Shown: positions 1 through 7,441 of the stretch, piece by piece
How positions within the stretch are numbered: the stretch's first letter is position 1
Layout of the letters: each line of letters starts with the position of its first letter
Source: a virus
DNA length: 33,605 nt
Strand: one strand, 5' to 3'
Virus record (IMG/VR): IMGVR_UViG_3300008450_000219
Coordinates: 1-33,605 of that record
The notes under the pieces: model-generated
What the model saw: the letters and a program-made list of their open reading frames with translations, nothing else
Database searches by the model: none
Told to the model about the DNA's origin: nothing
Translations under genes and position numbers: made by a program

Positions 1-1051
1 CCGGTGGTGCCTTCAGCGCCCTGCGAATGGCCGTGTTGCCACGGCTTGGTAGGTTCTGTAAGTTGAGTTTGTCGCCGCCACTGAAGCGCCCAGTGTGGGC
101 ACCGTAGTAGTTCAGCATGATGGGCAGTCGGCCACGTGACTGCACCCCGATCAGTGCCGCAGTGCGTGTCTCCTCCAGTGTGGATTTAACCCCAAGGCGG
201 GCGGCCACTACACCCTGCACACGTTCATCAGGATGTTCCAGCAAGTCAGTCATGCCCTTGTCGGTCTTGGCAAATGCCCACGATTCCTTGCCTGTCTTGA
301 GACTGGTCTTGGTGGGTGGCTCGATGCCGAGGTTCTTGAGGTACTTGGCAAAGATGTCGTTGCTCATCAGCATCTTAGTTAGCGCCTCCTCGCTCACCCC
401 CGTGAGGCCGAGGTCAGAGATCAGAGTGCGCTTGCGGGTGCGCACTTCTTCAAGGTGCTTCTCCAGCAGCGGCACGTCGAGTTCAATCACAGGGTCGGTG
501 TACATCCGCAGCGTCTGATCAATCACCAACAACTCGCTGGATGGGAAGCCGACCTTGAGCTTGTTCCACAGGGCATACGTCAAGTCCACATCGTTAATGC
601 AGTACTGTCCGTACTGAGCGAGGTCAGCCTCAGTGAAGTCAGCCTTGTGCTTACCCAGTGCAGCCACGACCTCATCGCCCTTCTTGCCCAGCCCGTAGTA
701 GGACACCAGCTTGGCGAGTGATCCACCCACCGTGATGTTGTGCAGTGGTCGGGCCATGCTCAGAGTGTCCAGCCACAGCTTCGGGTTGATACCGAAATGC
801 CATGCGAGGATAGCCCCATCGAACGCTGTGTTGTGGCACAGGATAGCCCGCTTGCTGTAGTCCAGTGACTGGAGGAACTTGCCGGGGTTGTCGCCGGAGT
901 ACCAGTCAGTTGGGTAGTCGTTGACCTTGACACCCACACCGATGATCTCGAACCTCGGATCACGGATGTACGCCTCGGTGGTCATCTTCGACAAGCTGAA
1001 CTGCTGGTCGTAGTAGGTTTCAAAGTCGATGGTTACGATGTCCATTGCCAT
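1..1051 (-). CDS. Family A DNA polymerase, N-terminal part (cut by window edge)
   Basis: This is the first 350 residues of a phage replicative DNA polymerase with a proofreading 3'-5' exonuclease followed by the start of the polymerase domain. The sequence shows an Exo I motif DFET (D9, E11), an Exo II-like stretch HNTAFD, an Exo III-like YCINDVD, and near the edge TGRFSGGDKLNLQNLP, the conserved segment just before motif A of Pol I-type enzymes. No stop occurs in the frame up to position 1, so the palm, fingers and C-terminus lie outside the window. The start ATG at 1049-1051 shares one base with the upstream gene's stop codon, which suggests translational coupling. Family assignment is secure; the exact phage subfamily is not visible. 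Confidence 0.93.
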   Translation of the reverse strand, partial: MAMDIVTIDFETYYDQQFSLSKMTTEAYIRDPRFEIIGVGVKVNDYPTDWYSGDNPGKFLQSLDYSKRAILCHNTAFDGAILAWHFGINPKLWLDTLSMARPLHNITVGGSLAKLVSYYGLGKKGDEVVAALGKHKADFTEADLAQYGQYCINDVDLTYALWNKLKVGFPSSELLVIDQTLRMYTDPVIELDVPLLEKHLEEVRTRKRTLISDLGLTGVSEEALTKMLMSNDIFAKYLKNLGIEPPTKTSLKTGKESWAFAKTDKGMTDLLEHPDERVQGVVAARLGVKSTLEETRTAALIGVQSRGRLPIMLNYYGAHTGRFSGGDKLNLQNLPSRGNTAIRRALKAPP

Positions 1052-1479
1052 CAGTCTTGCTCCTGCAATACTTCGAGGAGTTTCTGCATGTAGTGTTGAC
1101 CCTTTGCCACCTCCATTGGGGACTCATCCTTGCTACCCATGCGCATCAGATACTTCAGTGCGCCGCCTCGGTAGTAGCCAATGCGTTGGTCACGGGGCCA
1201 TGTGTCCACGACATCCCACGGTTGCACACCCATCGCTTTGTAGTGGTCGCCCCCTACCTGCCTGTCCTTGGCTTGCTCCACAACAACTTGTGGTTCGTCG
1301 ATCTGTGGGCCGAGCATCTCCGCAGCGTTGCGTTCTTGGTACTCGTGCATCGCTTGCTTACGCAGCATGTACACAGTGGGCATCGCTGCGTTGAACTTCT
1401 CAGACACGACACGTGGTGTTGCCAGTGGATGCTTGAGAAACCAGTTGATGATCTGCTGCTTCTTGGTAGTCTTGCTCAT
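1051..1479 (-). CDS. DUF3310 family protein with N-terminal helix-turn-helix-like segment
   Basis: This 142-residue protein has a C-terminal half with the DUF3310 signature VGGDHYKAMGVQPWDVV, followed by a YYRGGALKYLMR stretch. The family is common in phages and includes the C-terminal part of T7 gene 1.7, which has been linked to nucleotide metabolism; a kinase role here is only an analogy. The N-terminal 45 residues (QQIINWFLKHPLATPRVVSE) read like a small winged or helix-turn-helix segment, which may bind DNA. It lies directly upstream of the DNA polymerase and is coupled to it by a one-base overlap, consistent with a replication-support role. Confidence 0.82.
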   Translation of the reverse strand: MSKTTKKQQIINWFLKHPLATPRVVSEKFNAAMPTVYMLRKQAMHEYQERNAAEMLGPQIDEPQVVVEQAKDRQVGGDHYKAMGVQPWDVVDTWPRDQRIGYYRGGALKYLMRMGSKDESPMEVAKGQHYMQKLLEVLQEQD

Positions 1480-1500
1480 AGTAGTGCTTCCTCTTGGTTG

Positions 1501-1746
1501 TTAATCGTTACGTTCTTGGTGGCGTTTCGACGGCCCCACTTCTTCAACTCGTTCGGGCTTACCGTCCCAAAGGGCCAGCTTGGATACGGCAAGGATGCGT
1601 TCCAGTGCGTCTTTGAATCCATCTCGCTCTGCGGTGGTGAAGTTAAGCTCTCGTTCGAGTCTTTCATTTCGTGCTCTCATCAGTCTGTTTTCTTGTTCCA
1701 GTTCAGCAACTATCGGGTCGAGGGCTTGCTGTTGTTTGTCAGTCAT
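1501..1746 (-). CDS. Small coiled-coil protein of unknown function
   Basis: An 81-residue protein whose first 55 residues are a near-continuous charged heptad pattern (AELEQENRLMRARNERLERE), typical of a coiled coil, so it probably forms oligomers. No enzymatic motif is seen. The start is well supported by the Shine-Dalgarno sequence GAAGGAG seven bases before the ATG. It overlaps the zinc-ribbon gene upstream by eight bases. A different frame running 1476-1667 was set aside because it lacks a ribosome site and a protein-like composition. Confidence 0.7.
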   Translation of the reverse strand: MTDKQQQALDPIVAELEQENRLMRARNERLERELNFTTAERDGFKDALERILAVSKLALWDGKPERVEEVGPSKRHQERND

Positions 1747-1903
1747 CGTGTTTCTCCTTCTTTAGTTTGATTACACGCACAACTTGTTCCATCGTCACAA
1801 ACCGATGCGTGTTAGCACACTCATACCTGCGGTACGTTGCGTTGTTGGGACGGCTGCGGGTTTCCTTAACCATTACCCATGTGTTGCATACAGGACATCT
1901 CAT
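1739..1903 (-). CDS. 54-residue zinc-ribbon protein, NrdR-like N-terminus
   Basis: A short gene with a clear zinc-binding pattern: CPVC at residues 3-6, then C29 and H33, inside a stretch YRRYECANTHRFVTMEQ. This order (CPxC, basic turn, RRxEC, RF-T-E) resembles the zinc ribbon at the start of the NrdR repressor, here without any ATP-cone domain. It probably binds nucleic acid, but its target is unknown. The start ATG overlaps the stop of the gene upstream (ATGA), and the end runs into the start of the coiled-coil gene, so it is embedded in the operon with no room for another gene. Confidence 0.72.
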   Translation of the reverse strand: MRCPVCNTWVMVKETRSRPNNATYRRYECANTHRFVTMEQVVRVIKLKKEKHDD

Positions 1904-2271
1904 ATAAACACCCCGAACTTATGTCGGAGTGCCTTGCTTTGTTCGCGGCATACCACGTTCACGGCGTCCATTGCACCTTCCACCGTGGGTTGCTTGCGTG
2001 GACTGAGAAACGTAACCTCAGCGGTCTTCACGAATCCAGCAAGTAACTCAGGTGGGAACTGATTGTCTTTGATACAAGTGTACAGCAGCGTAACCCATCG
2101 TTCATGCTCCCATGAGGGTGCATCCCATACCTGTTTACCCTTACGTTCTGCTGCAACTTGTTCACAGATAGTCTGTAGTACTCCGAGCTTGGCCCGCACC
2201 TTGATACCGTACTTGAAACGGCGCAAGGCACGGAGCCACTCTCGACGTTTGTCATCGTCGATACGGGGCAT
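1900..2271 (-). CDS. Hypothetical phage protein, 123 residues
   Basis: I do not recognise this protein. It is basic at its N-terminus (DDKRREWLRALRRFKYGIKV), contains a Trp-rich middle (WDAPSWEHERWVTLLYTC), and looks soluble and helical, with no membrane segment. It is packed between neighbours: one base after the preceding stop, and a four-base ATGA overlap with the following zinc-ribbon gene. Operon position and protein-like composition support it as real; a DNA-binding role would be a guess. Confidence 0.7.
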   Translation of the reverse strand: MPRIDDDKRREWLRALRRFKYGIKVRAKLGVLQTICEQVAAERKGKQVWDAPSWEHERWVTLLYTCIKDNQFPPELLAGFVKTAEVTFLSPRKQPTVEGAMDAVNVVCREQSKALRHKFGVFI

Positions 2272-2272
2272 A

Positions 2273-2902
2273 TCAAAGGCCGAACTTGGCAGCGGTACTC
2301 AGGGCAGTGAGCTTGCCAAGGTCTACATCAAGCACCACTTCCTTCTTGTCACGCTCTTTGATCTCGCGGTGCTTGTCCTTGACATCATCGGGCACCAACT
2401 CCCACAGGGCGGGCCATGCCTTCAGGGCCGGAGCCAATGTGCTGTACGCATTGCATACCTTGTAGACCATCTGCACAAACTCAGCCTGTCGTTGTTGGGC
2501 TGCGGCAACACGCTGGTTGTATGCCACTACCTCCGCACGGAACTCATCCCAGACAAGCTGGTCTTTGAGGATGATGCCGTCGCTCCAGCCACGATCCTTC
2601 GTGGCAATGTCAGAGGCGGGAAACGTGTTGGGCCACGGCACAGGCGGGTTGAAGGTAAACCGCATGTCGCACCTGACTTCACCCACTTTCTCAATGAGCA
2701 TCTGATCCACCGTCTTCAACCATCCAGCAGGAACTTGCGAGATGATTGGCTTGACTTCAAGGAACAACGTGTCGTAGATGCGCTGGCCCCATGAGTTGTC
2801 GGGCTTGGTTTCCTCGGCTTTGGTGACGGCAGGTGCCATCTTGTCACGGGCGTTCTTACCGATGCGGTCGATAAGTTCTTTACTGAAACGTACTGTAGCG
2901 AT
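2273..2902 (-). CDS. Conserved phage protein, probably initiated at a rare ATC codon
   Basis: The frame encodes about 209 residues if begun at ATC (2900-2902), or 188 if begun at the first ATG (2839). The ATC is preferred because a strong Shine-Dalgarno AAGGAG (2909-2914) lies exactly six bases before it, only ten bases after the preceding gene's stop is cleared, and the predicted start reads [M]ATVRFSKELIDRIGKNAR, a natural-looking N-terminus. The downstream ATG has no ribosome site. The protein has a Pro/Trp-rich middle (FNPPVPWPNTFPASD) and a helical C-terminus (DVKDKHREIKERDKKEV). The function is unknown, and no catalytic motif is recognised. Confidence 0.72.
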   Translation of the reverse strand: MATVRFSKELIDRIGKNARDKMAPAVTKAEETKPDNSWGQRIYDTLFLEVKPIISQVPAGWLKTVDQMLIEKVGEVRCDMRFTFNPPVPWPNTFPASDIATKDRGWSDGIILKDQLVWDEFRAEVVAYNQRVAAAQQRQAEFVQMVYKVCNAYSTLAPALKAWPALWELVPDDVKDKHREIKERDKKEVVLDVDLGKLTALSTAAKFGL

Positions 2903-2912
2903 GTGGTTCTCC

Positions 2913-3152
2913 TTATTGAATGGGGTGTTCGGGAACTGTCATGCGAGACATGATCTCGCCCAACTGCCATGTCACTGCTGCAATGAACTCGTCCGTTGAC
3001 AAGTCAGACCTCGCGCCGGACAGTGCAAGCAGCGTAAGTAGAGCGTTGACAGTCACACTGAACTCTCGGGTATCACTACCCATAGCAGTGTTGATCTGGG
3101 TTACAAGTGCCATCACCTTGGCGTGGTATTCAGCGGATTCTGTACTCATCAT
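2913..3152 (-). CDS. Small acidic hypothetical protein, 79 residues
   Basis: A small, probably all-helical soluble protein of unknown function. It begins with two methionines (ATGATG) so the first residue is ambiguous by one. It overlaps the stop of the upstream peptidase/VWA gene by four bases, so it is translated as part of that operon. No domain is recognised. Its position immediately after the ATPase-DUF3150-VWA block makes it a candidate accessory subunit, which is inference from location only. Confidence 0.65.
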   Translation of the reverse strand: MMSTESAEYHAKVMALVTQINTAMGSDTREFSVTVNALLTLLALSGARSDLSTDEFIAAVTWQLGEIMSRMTVPEHPIQ

Positions 3153-4261
3153 TCCATCTCCACAATCTCACCGAAGGGTGCTTTGCCGGGGTCTGTCGTG
3201 ACCCACAGCACTGGTGCATCGGGCTGATCTCCGAAGCTGTTGCAGCACAGGTCAGTCAGGAACACGATGGCTACGGGGTTGATCGCAAGTTCAGTGATCT
3301 TGGCAAAGACTGGTGCGAAGTCGGTGCCGCCACCGCCGTGGGGCTTGATGTCCAGATCATCGTGGGGTTCGTAACTCTCCACGTGGCTGACCTCACTGTC
3401 GAAGTACAACACGTGGATACGCTCAGGCATCAGGTCTTCCTTGACCCGCTTGATCTCGGCAGCGAACTGGTTGACTGTCCTCTGGTCGATGGAGCCGGAG
3501 CAGTCCACAGCGAAGCACACCTCACCCATCTGCTCACCGCTGACACTGGGCAGGTACAGTCCTTGTGCAATGAAGCGGCGATTGAACCGAGCAAAGGATC
3601 GCTGGTCAGTGCGGGCTTTGACGAGGAACTTTTGCAGCACCTCACGCCAGTCCACCTTGGGTTGCAGCACATCATCCACAAGACGTTGCATGTTGGCAGA
3701 CATCTTGCCCATCATCTTGGCTGCTTGCGCTGCTTGGGCTACCTTCACCTTCCACTCAGCTTGCTGCTGCGCTTGGTCGGCAGGGCTACCGTCACCGTCC
3801 TCGCAGTCATCGAGTGGGTCTTGCTCGTGGTCTTCCGGCAGGATGTTGTAGATACCCTCACTGGTGCCGTGCCCAGCGTTGTAGATCGCATCGTTGTGCA
3901 GTCCCATCTTGGGCATCTTGCCGATGCTTTCATCGGTCAACAGCTTGTTGATCACGTAGTCCGCAGCTTGGTTCCAGCGCCGTGGGGTACGCTCACCACG
4001 CCGGAAGTTGTGTTCCAGCATGGGATGGAAGCACTCGTGGGCTACGAGGAACTTGACTTCCTCATCGGTCAGCTTGTCCACGAACTCGGGGTTGAACTTG
4101 ATCCGCTTGCCGTTGGTTGCCGCAGTGGGGATGCTCTCGTCAAACTCGAAGGGCATACCCAGCGCAATGGTACCCACGAAGGGATGCTCCAAGATCAGGG
4201 ATGTCTTGGCCTTAGCCAACTTGGTAGTCAGCCGTTTCATATCCAGTGTTGCAGTTGTCAT
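3149..4261 (-). CDS. Zinc-peptidase-like plus VWA-domain protein
   Basis: A 370-residue two-part protein. Residues 60-90 hold a zinc-peptidase motif HECFH (H75, E76, H79). Residues 235-360 form a von Willebrand A-like domain with a complete metal-binding MIDAS pattern: DCSGS (D243, S245, S247), T313 in GGGGTDF, and D337 in FLTD. An acidic, glutamine-rich linker (about 140-170) separates them. This architecture matches phage and bacterial putative metallopeptidases of the DUF2201/VWA-like type. The start ATG at 4259-4261 is chosen because AAGGAG sits just before it; the frame remains open further upstream but overlaps the neighbouring gene. It is encoded with a MoxR ATPase, the usual partner of VWA proteins. 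Confidence 0.85.
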   Translation of the reverse strand: MTTATLDMKRLTTKLAKAKTSLILEHPFVGTIALGMPFEFDESIPTAATNGKRIKFNPEFVDKLTDEEVKFLVAHECFHPMLEHNFRRGERTPRRWNQAADYVINKLLTDESIGKMPKMGLHNDAIYNAGHGTSEGIYNILPEDHEQDPLDDCEDGDGSPADQAQQQAEWKVKVAQAAQAAKMMGKMSANMQRLVDDVLQPKVDWREVLQKFLVKARTDQRSFARFNRRFIAQGLYLPSVSGEQMGEVCFAVDCSGSIDQRTVNQFAAEIKRVKEDLMPERIHVLYFDSEVSHVESYEPHDDLDIKPHGGGGTDFAPVFAKITELAINPVAIVFLTDLCCNSFGDQPDAPVLWVTTDPGKAPFGEIVEME

Positions 4262-4271
4262 CAGTCTCTCC

Positions 4272-5120
4272 TTACAGTTGTCCCATGAACGCACCCATTG
4301 CATCCATGATTTTCTTAGCCTCAGCAGCAGTGTCCTGCCTGAGATCGGGGTCGTTACGCAGAGCTTCAGGATGCTTGAGCAAGGTTGCCTCAACTTGTTG
4401 GCGCATGGCTTCCAAGTGAGGGTCATCGCTGAAGTTAAGTCTCGGCAGCAGGGCACAGATTTCCCGAGTGTTCTCCAGCATGGAGTCCCGGAAGATCGCC
4501 TTGGGATCGGCCAGCTTCTCAGCCATGTGCTTCACCCTGTCGTACAGTCGCTGCCACACATCCTTCAACGCGGCCTGCTCTGCATCCTTCACACGCCGCT
4601 CAACATCTTGCTGGATGCGTGTCAGTTCTTCACTGCCGATGCTTACCCGGAAGTCCGAACTCGGCACTGGGAACACAGCCATATCCATGTGGAACTTGTG
4701 CCGCAACTCAAGCACTGGCGGGTAGTCCGAGTGGTCGTAGAGACTACCAAGAATCCGTTGAGCGTCAAGTTTGAGGCTGTCGTAGTTGTCGATGAAGTCC
4801 TGCACCAGACTGTTCCACTCGCTGCGTTCCTTGCGGAAGTCAGACATGAAGGACAGGTAGTTGGCAGTGGGCAGCATCATGGTGCCGTCCATACCCCAAG
4901 GCAGGGTGTTGTCGTAGTACTTGGTACGGATGTGGGTTGTCTTCTTGTGGATGTTATCCAGCAAGTCAGACATGGGGAGCAGCGCCTTGTTAAAGCGCCC
5001 AGCAGCCGCAGTCGTGCCGTGGCTGGTGATCACCTCCTTGGTCGCCTTCTTGTCATACTTGCGGGCTGTCCACTGGGACACGTTCAGTTGCACCAACAGT
5101 GCTCGGTCGTTGAGATTCAT
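4272..5120 (-). CDS. DUF3150-like protein, middle member of the ATPase/VWA block
   Basis: A 282-residue protein, mostly helical, beginning MNLNDRALLVQLNVSQWTARK and continuing with long charged helices (RIQQDVERRVKDAEQAAL). The N-terminal pattern and its place between a MoxR ATPase and a VWA protein fit the DUF3150 family, which has no known biochemical activity. A GAGGAA ribosome site supports the start. It ends ten bases before the next gene's start. It may serve as an adaptor or substrate for the ATPase; that is inference from gene order. Confidence 0.72.
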   Translation of the reverse strand: MNLNDRALLVQLNVSQWTARKYDKKATKEVITSHGTTAAAGRFNKALLPMSDLLDNIHKKTTHIRTKYYDNTLPWGMDGTMMLPTANYLSFMSDFRKERSEWNSLVQDFIDNYDSLKLDAQRILGSLYDHSDYPPVLELRHKFHMDMAVFPVPSSDFRVSIGSEELTRIQQDVERRVKDAEQAALKDVWQRLYDRVKHMAEKLADPKAIFRDSMLENTREICALLPRLNFSDDPHLEAMRQQVEATLLKHPEALRNDPDLRQDTAAEAKKIMDAMGAFMGQL

Positions 5121-5167
5121 TTGATTCCTCTAAAGATGTTGTTGGATGTGTGTTTGTATTTCGCAGA

Positions 5168-5188
5168 GATACGTCCCCGTGACGTATC
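5168..5188. other. Perfect 8-bp inverted repeat between the ATPase and DUF3150-like genes
   Basis: GATACGTC, a five-base spacer, then GACGTATC. It lies in the only sizeable gap (82 bases) of this part of the leftward operon. No T-run follows on the - strand, so it is not a standard terminator; it may be an mRNA hairpin that changes stability between cistrons or a protein-binding dyad. Confidence 0.6.
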
Positions 5189-5202
5189 CCCGCTCCACTC
5201 TG

Positions 5203-6189
5203 TCAGAACAGCACGTCTTGGTGGTTGATTGACCACTTGGTGAAGGCTTGGGTGTTAGCCAAGTCAGGGTTGCGCCGTGCTGCATAGCTCACTGTCAGCA
5301 CACTGAACTCGGGGGGCATACGTTCGCTGTACTGGCAGACCCTCTCGAAGTTGGACTCAGTGGCCCGCTGTGCAATGGCACCAGACAAGGCATACAGAGT
5401 GGCAGGGTCTTTGGGAACGTCAGCAGTCTGGGGGTTGAGTAGGATGGCATCAGGGTTGGGCAACTTGCGGAAGATACGAACGAAGCCAACGAACTCGGCT
5501 GCTGCACCCTCACCAACTGCACCTTTGAAGCACTCGAACTCAGCCTCGGATGGCACTGTACCCAGCACATCGGACACACCGTCAACCCAAGCACGGGGAG
5601 TGGCGTTCTGGTCACGCTGTGGATCGAAGTCATGCAACAGACCGGGACGGAAGCGGATGAAGCTGATCACCTCGGGCTTGACACCGTGGTTGATGGCCCA
5701 TGAAGTCCAGTCGTCAAGGTGTGTCTCCAACTCCAGCACTGTCTCACGGTTACGCAGATGACTCAGCACTCGGTTGGCACCAGCACGGTCAGCTTGCCTG
5801 TTACCAGTGGACACCACCATCCAGCCATCAGGCATCGGTGTGCCATGCAGTGTCCGGGCTTGGCAGATGTTGGCAAGAACCTTTTGCAGATCAGGGCCAG
5901 CTTGGTTGCGGTCATCGAACAGCAGGATGCCTTGCTCTGGGGACTTGCCCTTGACAGGGAACCAGTCAGGCAAGCGGTAGTTCAGCTTGTCAGTGTTGTC
6001 TGGGAACAGAATACCGAAGTCCTCCACAAGCATGGTTGGCATGTGACGTTCGATGCAGGGGATGTCAAGTTCCTGTGCCGCCTCGTGGACGATGGTTGTC
6101 TTGCCACCACCGGGGGCACCCTCAATGGACAGGGTACGGGTGATAGGGAACAGGGACTTGATGGTTTCTTTCAGCAGTGTGGCTCGCAT
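5203..6189 (-). CDS. MoxR-type AAA+ ATPase
   Basis: A 328-residue AAA+ ATPase. It has a Walker A motif GAPGGGKTT (24-32), a Walker B-like ILLFDD (88-93), a sensor-1 stretch VVSTGN (N130) and a following arginine-rich LSHLRNRE that could hold the arginine finger. The overall order is that of the MoxR family, ATPases that remodel protein complexes together with VWA partners. The second acid of Walker B is Asp rather than the usual Glu. It is the first gene of the ATPase/DUF3150/VWA block and has a GAGAGGA ribosome site. The partner protein presumably gives specificity, and the cellular target is unknown. Confidence 0.88.
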   Translation of the reverse strand: MRATLLKETIKSLFPITRTLSIEGAPGGGKTTIVHEAAQELDIPCIERHMPTMLVEDFGILFPDNTDKLNYRLPDWFPVKGKSPEQGILLFDDRNQAGPDLQKVLANICQARTLHGTPMPDGWMVVSTGNRQADRAGANRVLSHLRNRETVLELETHLDDWTSWAINHGVKPEVISFIRFRPGLLHDFDPQRDQNATPRAWVDGVSDVLGTVPSEAEFECFKGAVGEGAAAEFVGFVRIFRKLPNPDAILLNPQTADVPKDPATLYALSGAIAQRATESNFERVCQYSERMPPEFSVLTVSYAARRNPDLANTQAFTKWSINHQDVLF

Positions 6190-6410
6190 TTGATTTTCCT
6201 CTCGGATTTAGGTTGATGGTCAGGGCCTGTGGATACAACAAAAATGGGTGGGGTTGCCCCCGTGTTGAGTTCGTTTCTCTGTCGCTTTGCACTCTCCTTG
6301 TCGTTGAAATAGATGATCCGGCCAGTGGAGTCACGCACTGGTGCCCCACGTTTGCCGTACCGCAGCATGTAAAGCCGCAGGTTATCGGATGAATACACAC
6401 TCGTTAACAT
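6171..6410 (-). CDS. Small basic hypothetical protein, 79 residues
   Basis: I do not recognise this protein. Its core reads LRLYMLRYGKRGAPVRDSTG, then IIYFNDKESAKRQRNE: a short beta-rich basic segment followed by a charged helix. The start at 6410 is preferred because AAGGGGG lies six bases before it; a longer GTG start at 6446 would overlap the previous gene by 65 bases and has no ribosome site. Its last 19 bases overlap the start of the ATPase gene and contain that gene's ribosome site, so the two are coupled. Confidence 0.6.
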   Translation of the reverse strand: MLTSVYSSDNLRLYMLRYGKRGAPVRDSTGRIIYFNDKESAKRQRNELNTGATPPIFVVSTGPDHQPKSERKIKCEPHC

Positions 6411-6594
6411 TCTGTACCCCCTTGGCGTCGATGTAAGTTTCACCACAGCCAGCCATCCATTCGATCAGAAACACAGCCATCAGTACACCGATGACTGTCG
6501 CCGAGATGACATAGGATACCCACCGTGCAACACATAGCCACAAGGGGTCATTGGCAGAGCGGCCAGCGGGCCGGATGCGTTCAGGTTCGTTCAT
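6382..6594 (-). CDS. Small single-pass membrane protein, 70 residues
   Basis: The protein has a short polar N-terminus and one hydrophobic span at about residues 22-50 (VARWVSYVISATVIGVLMAV), then a polar tail with two cysteines. The ribosome site CGGAGGAA supports the start, which overlaps the upstream NinX-like gene by four bases. Early phage genes of this type often act on the host membrane, but no specific role can be read here. Confidence 0.65.
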   Translation of the reverse strand: MNEPERIRPAGRSANDPLWLCVARWVSYVISATVIGVLMAVFLIEWMAGCGETYIDAKGVQNVNECVFIR

Positions 6595-6995
6595 TTGAGT
6601 TCCTCCGGTAAGTCAATGTTGTCACCCAGCTTGCTGGCAACGTAGCACCGCATGGCTGCGATCAAGGCAGTGGGGCCGGTGTATTCGTATGGTTCGCCTT
6701 CCAGTGTGGTGTAGGCTGTCCATGTGCCCGTGTACTCATCAGGCGTTAGCTGGATGGCTTCCTCCTCAATGATCGGGCCGCCATGTTGCCATTTGGTTGA
6801 TGGGTCGTACTCGGCTTTGTAGTACACATCAGGGCATGGGTTTAACCGCACGATAGGGGTGCCGTCTGTCCAATACTTCATGTCGAGCACTACGGAAGGC
6901 ACCATCTTCCCGAAGTAATCACGGGGGTCAAGCAACCCTTCGGCCTTTGCCACCGCCCAATCAAGGGCGTGTCCTGTCAGTTCAGATGTTTTCAT
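6591..6995 (-). CDS. NinX-like protein (DUF2591 type)
   Basis: The start MKTSELTGHALDWAVAKAEG is characteristic of the phage NinX/DUF2591 family, named from P22 and found in the nin region of many phages. The family has no established biochemical function. The 134-residue length is typical. A second conserved-looking part lies near the end (TGPTALIAAMRCYVASKLGD). The start at 6995 is chosen over a longer version because it overlaps the previous stop in an ATGA arrangement and matches the family start. Confidence 0.8.
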   Translation of the reverse strand: MKTSELTGHALDWAVAKAEGLLDPRDYFGKMVPSVVLDMKYWTDGTPIVRLNPCPDVYYKAEYDPSTKWQHGGPIIEEEAIQLTPDEYTGTWTAYTTLEGEPYEYTGPTALIAAMRCYVASKLGDNIDLPEELK

Positions 6996-7441
6996 TCTTG
7001 CTCTCCATGCGTGTCTTGCCAAATTGCTTCGGCCTGTTGCTCAACCTCTTCCAGTGCCTCATCAAATCGCTTTCGATATTCAGAGGGTGTTTCCTCCAAC
7101 TGCTTTGATTCAATTTCAATTTCATCAGTGTCGTAATCAGCGCCCTCAACGATGCTCCCAACAGTAAAAGACACGGCCAACTGACCTCGCTCGTCCATTG
7201 CTTGCCAAGTTCTCAAATCGTCCAAGTCATCGCCGCTAATGGTTTTGCGAACCATCTGTTCATGGTAGTCGTCAAAGCAAGTGCCCGACACTTCTAAATA
7301 TTCAATGGTTATGCTCAGGTACGCGCCGCAATCGGTGTATTTGTACACTTGTCGATACAACTCGGCGGGGCCATCTGCATCAGGAAATGCTTCTGCAAAA
7401 TAGCGATTGCTTTGATCTTCTGCGTCTGGATAATCTCTCAT
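6992..7441 (-). CDS. Acidic hypothetical protein, 149 residues
   Basis: A strongly acidic protein (clusters such as ISGDDLDDLRTWQAMDE and DYDTDEIEIESKQ) ending in a charged helix, KRFDEALEEVEQQAEAIW. No family is recognised. Highly acidic early phage proteins can mimic DNA or sequester basic host factors, but nothing specific supports that here. The start has an AGAGGACA ribosome site located inside the end of the previous gene, with a four-base overlap. Confidence 0.66.
   Translation of the reverse strand: MRDYPDAEDQSNRYFAEAFPDADGPAELYRQVYKYTDCGAYLSITIEYLEVSGTCFDDYHEQMVRKTISGDDLDDLRTWQAMDERGQLAVSFTVGSIVEGADYDTDEIEIESKQLEETPSEYRKRFDEALEEVEQQAEAIWQDTHGEQE

Noticed and set aside
1476-1667. A 63-residue frame overlapping the coiled-coil gene
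   Set aside because: No ribosome site; the overlapping coiled-coil frame has a strong one and a clear heptad pattern.
2063-4288. Long open frames on the + strand across the leftward genes (such as 2063-2794 and 3107-4288)
   Set aside because: They lie opposite genes with clear domains and ribosome sites, and their translations are Leu/His/Val-rich with no domain pattern, as expected for the antisense of codon-biased genes.
4262-4456. A longer start for the peptidase/VWA gene
   Set aside because: The extension overlaps the DUF3150-like gene over its whole length and lacks a ribosome site; AAGGAG lies just before the ATG at 4259-4261.
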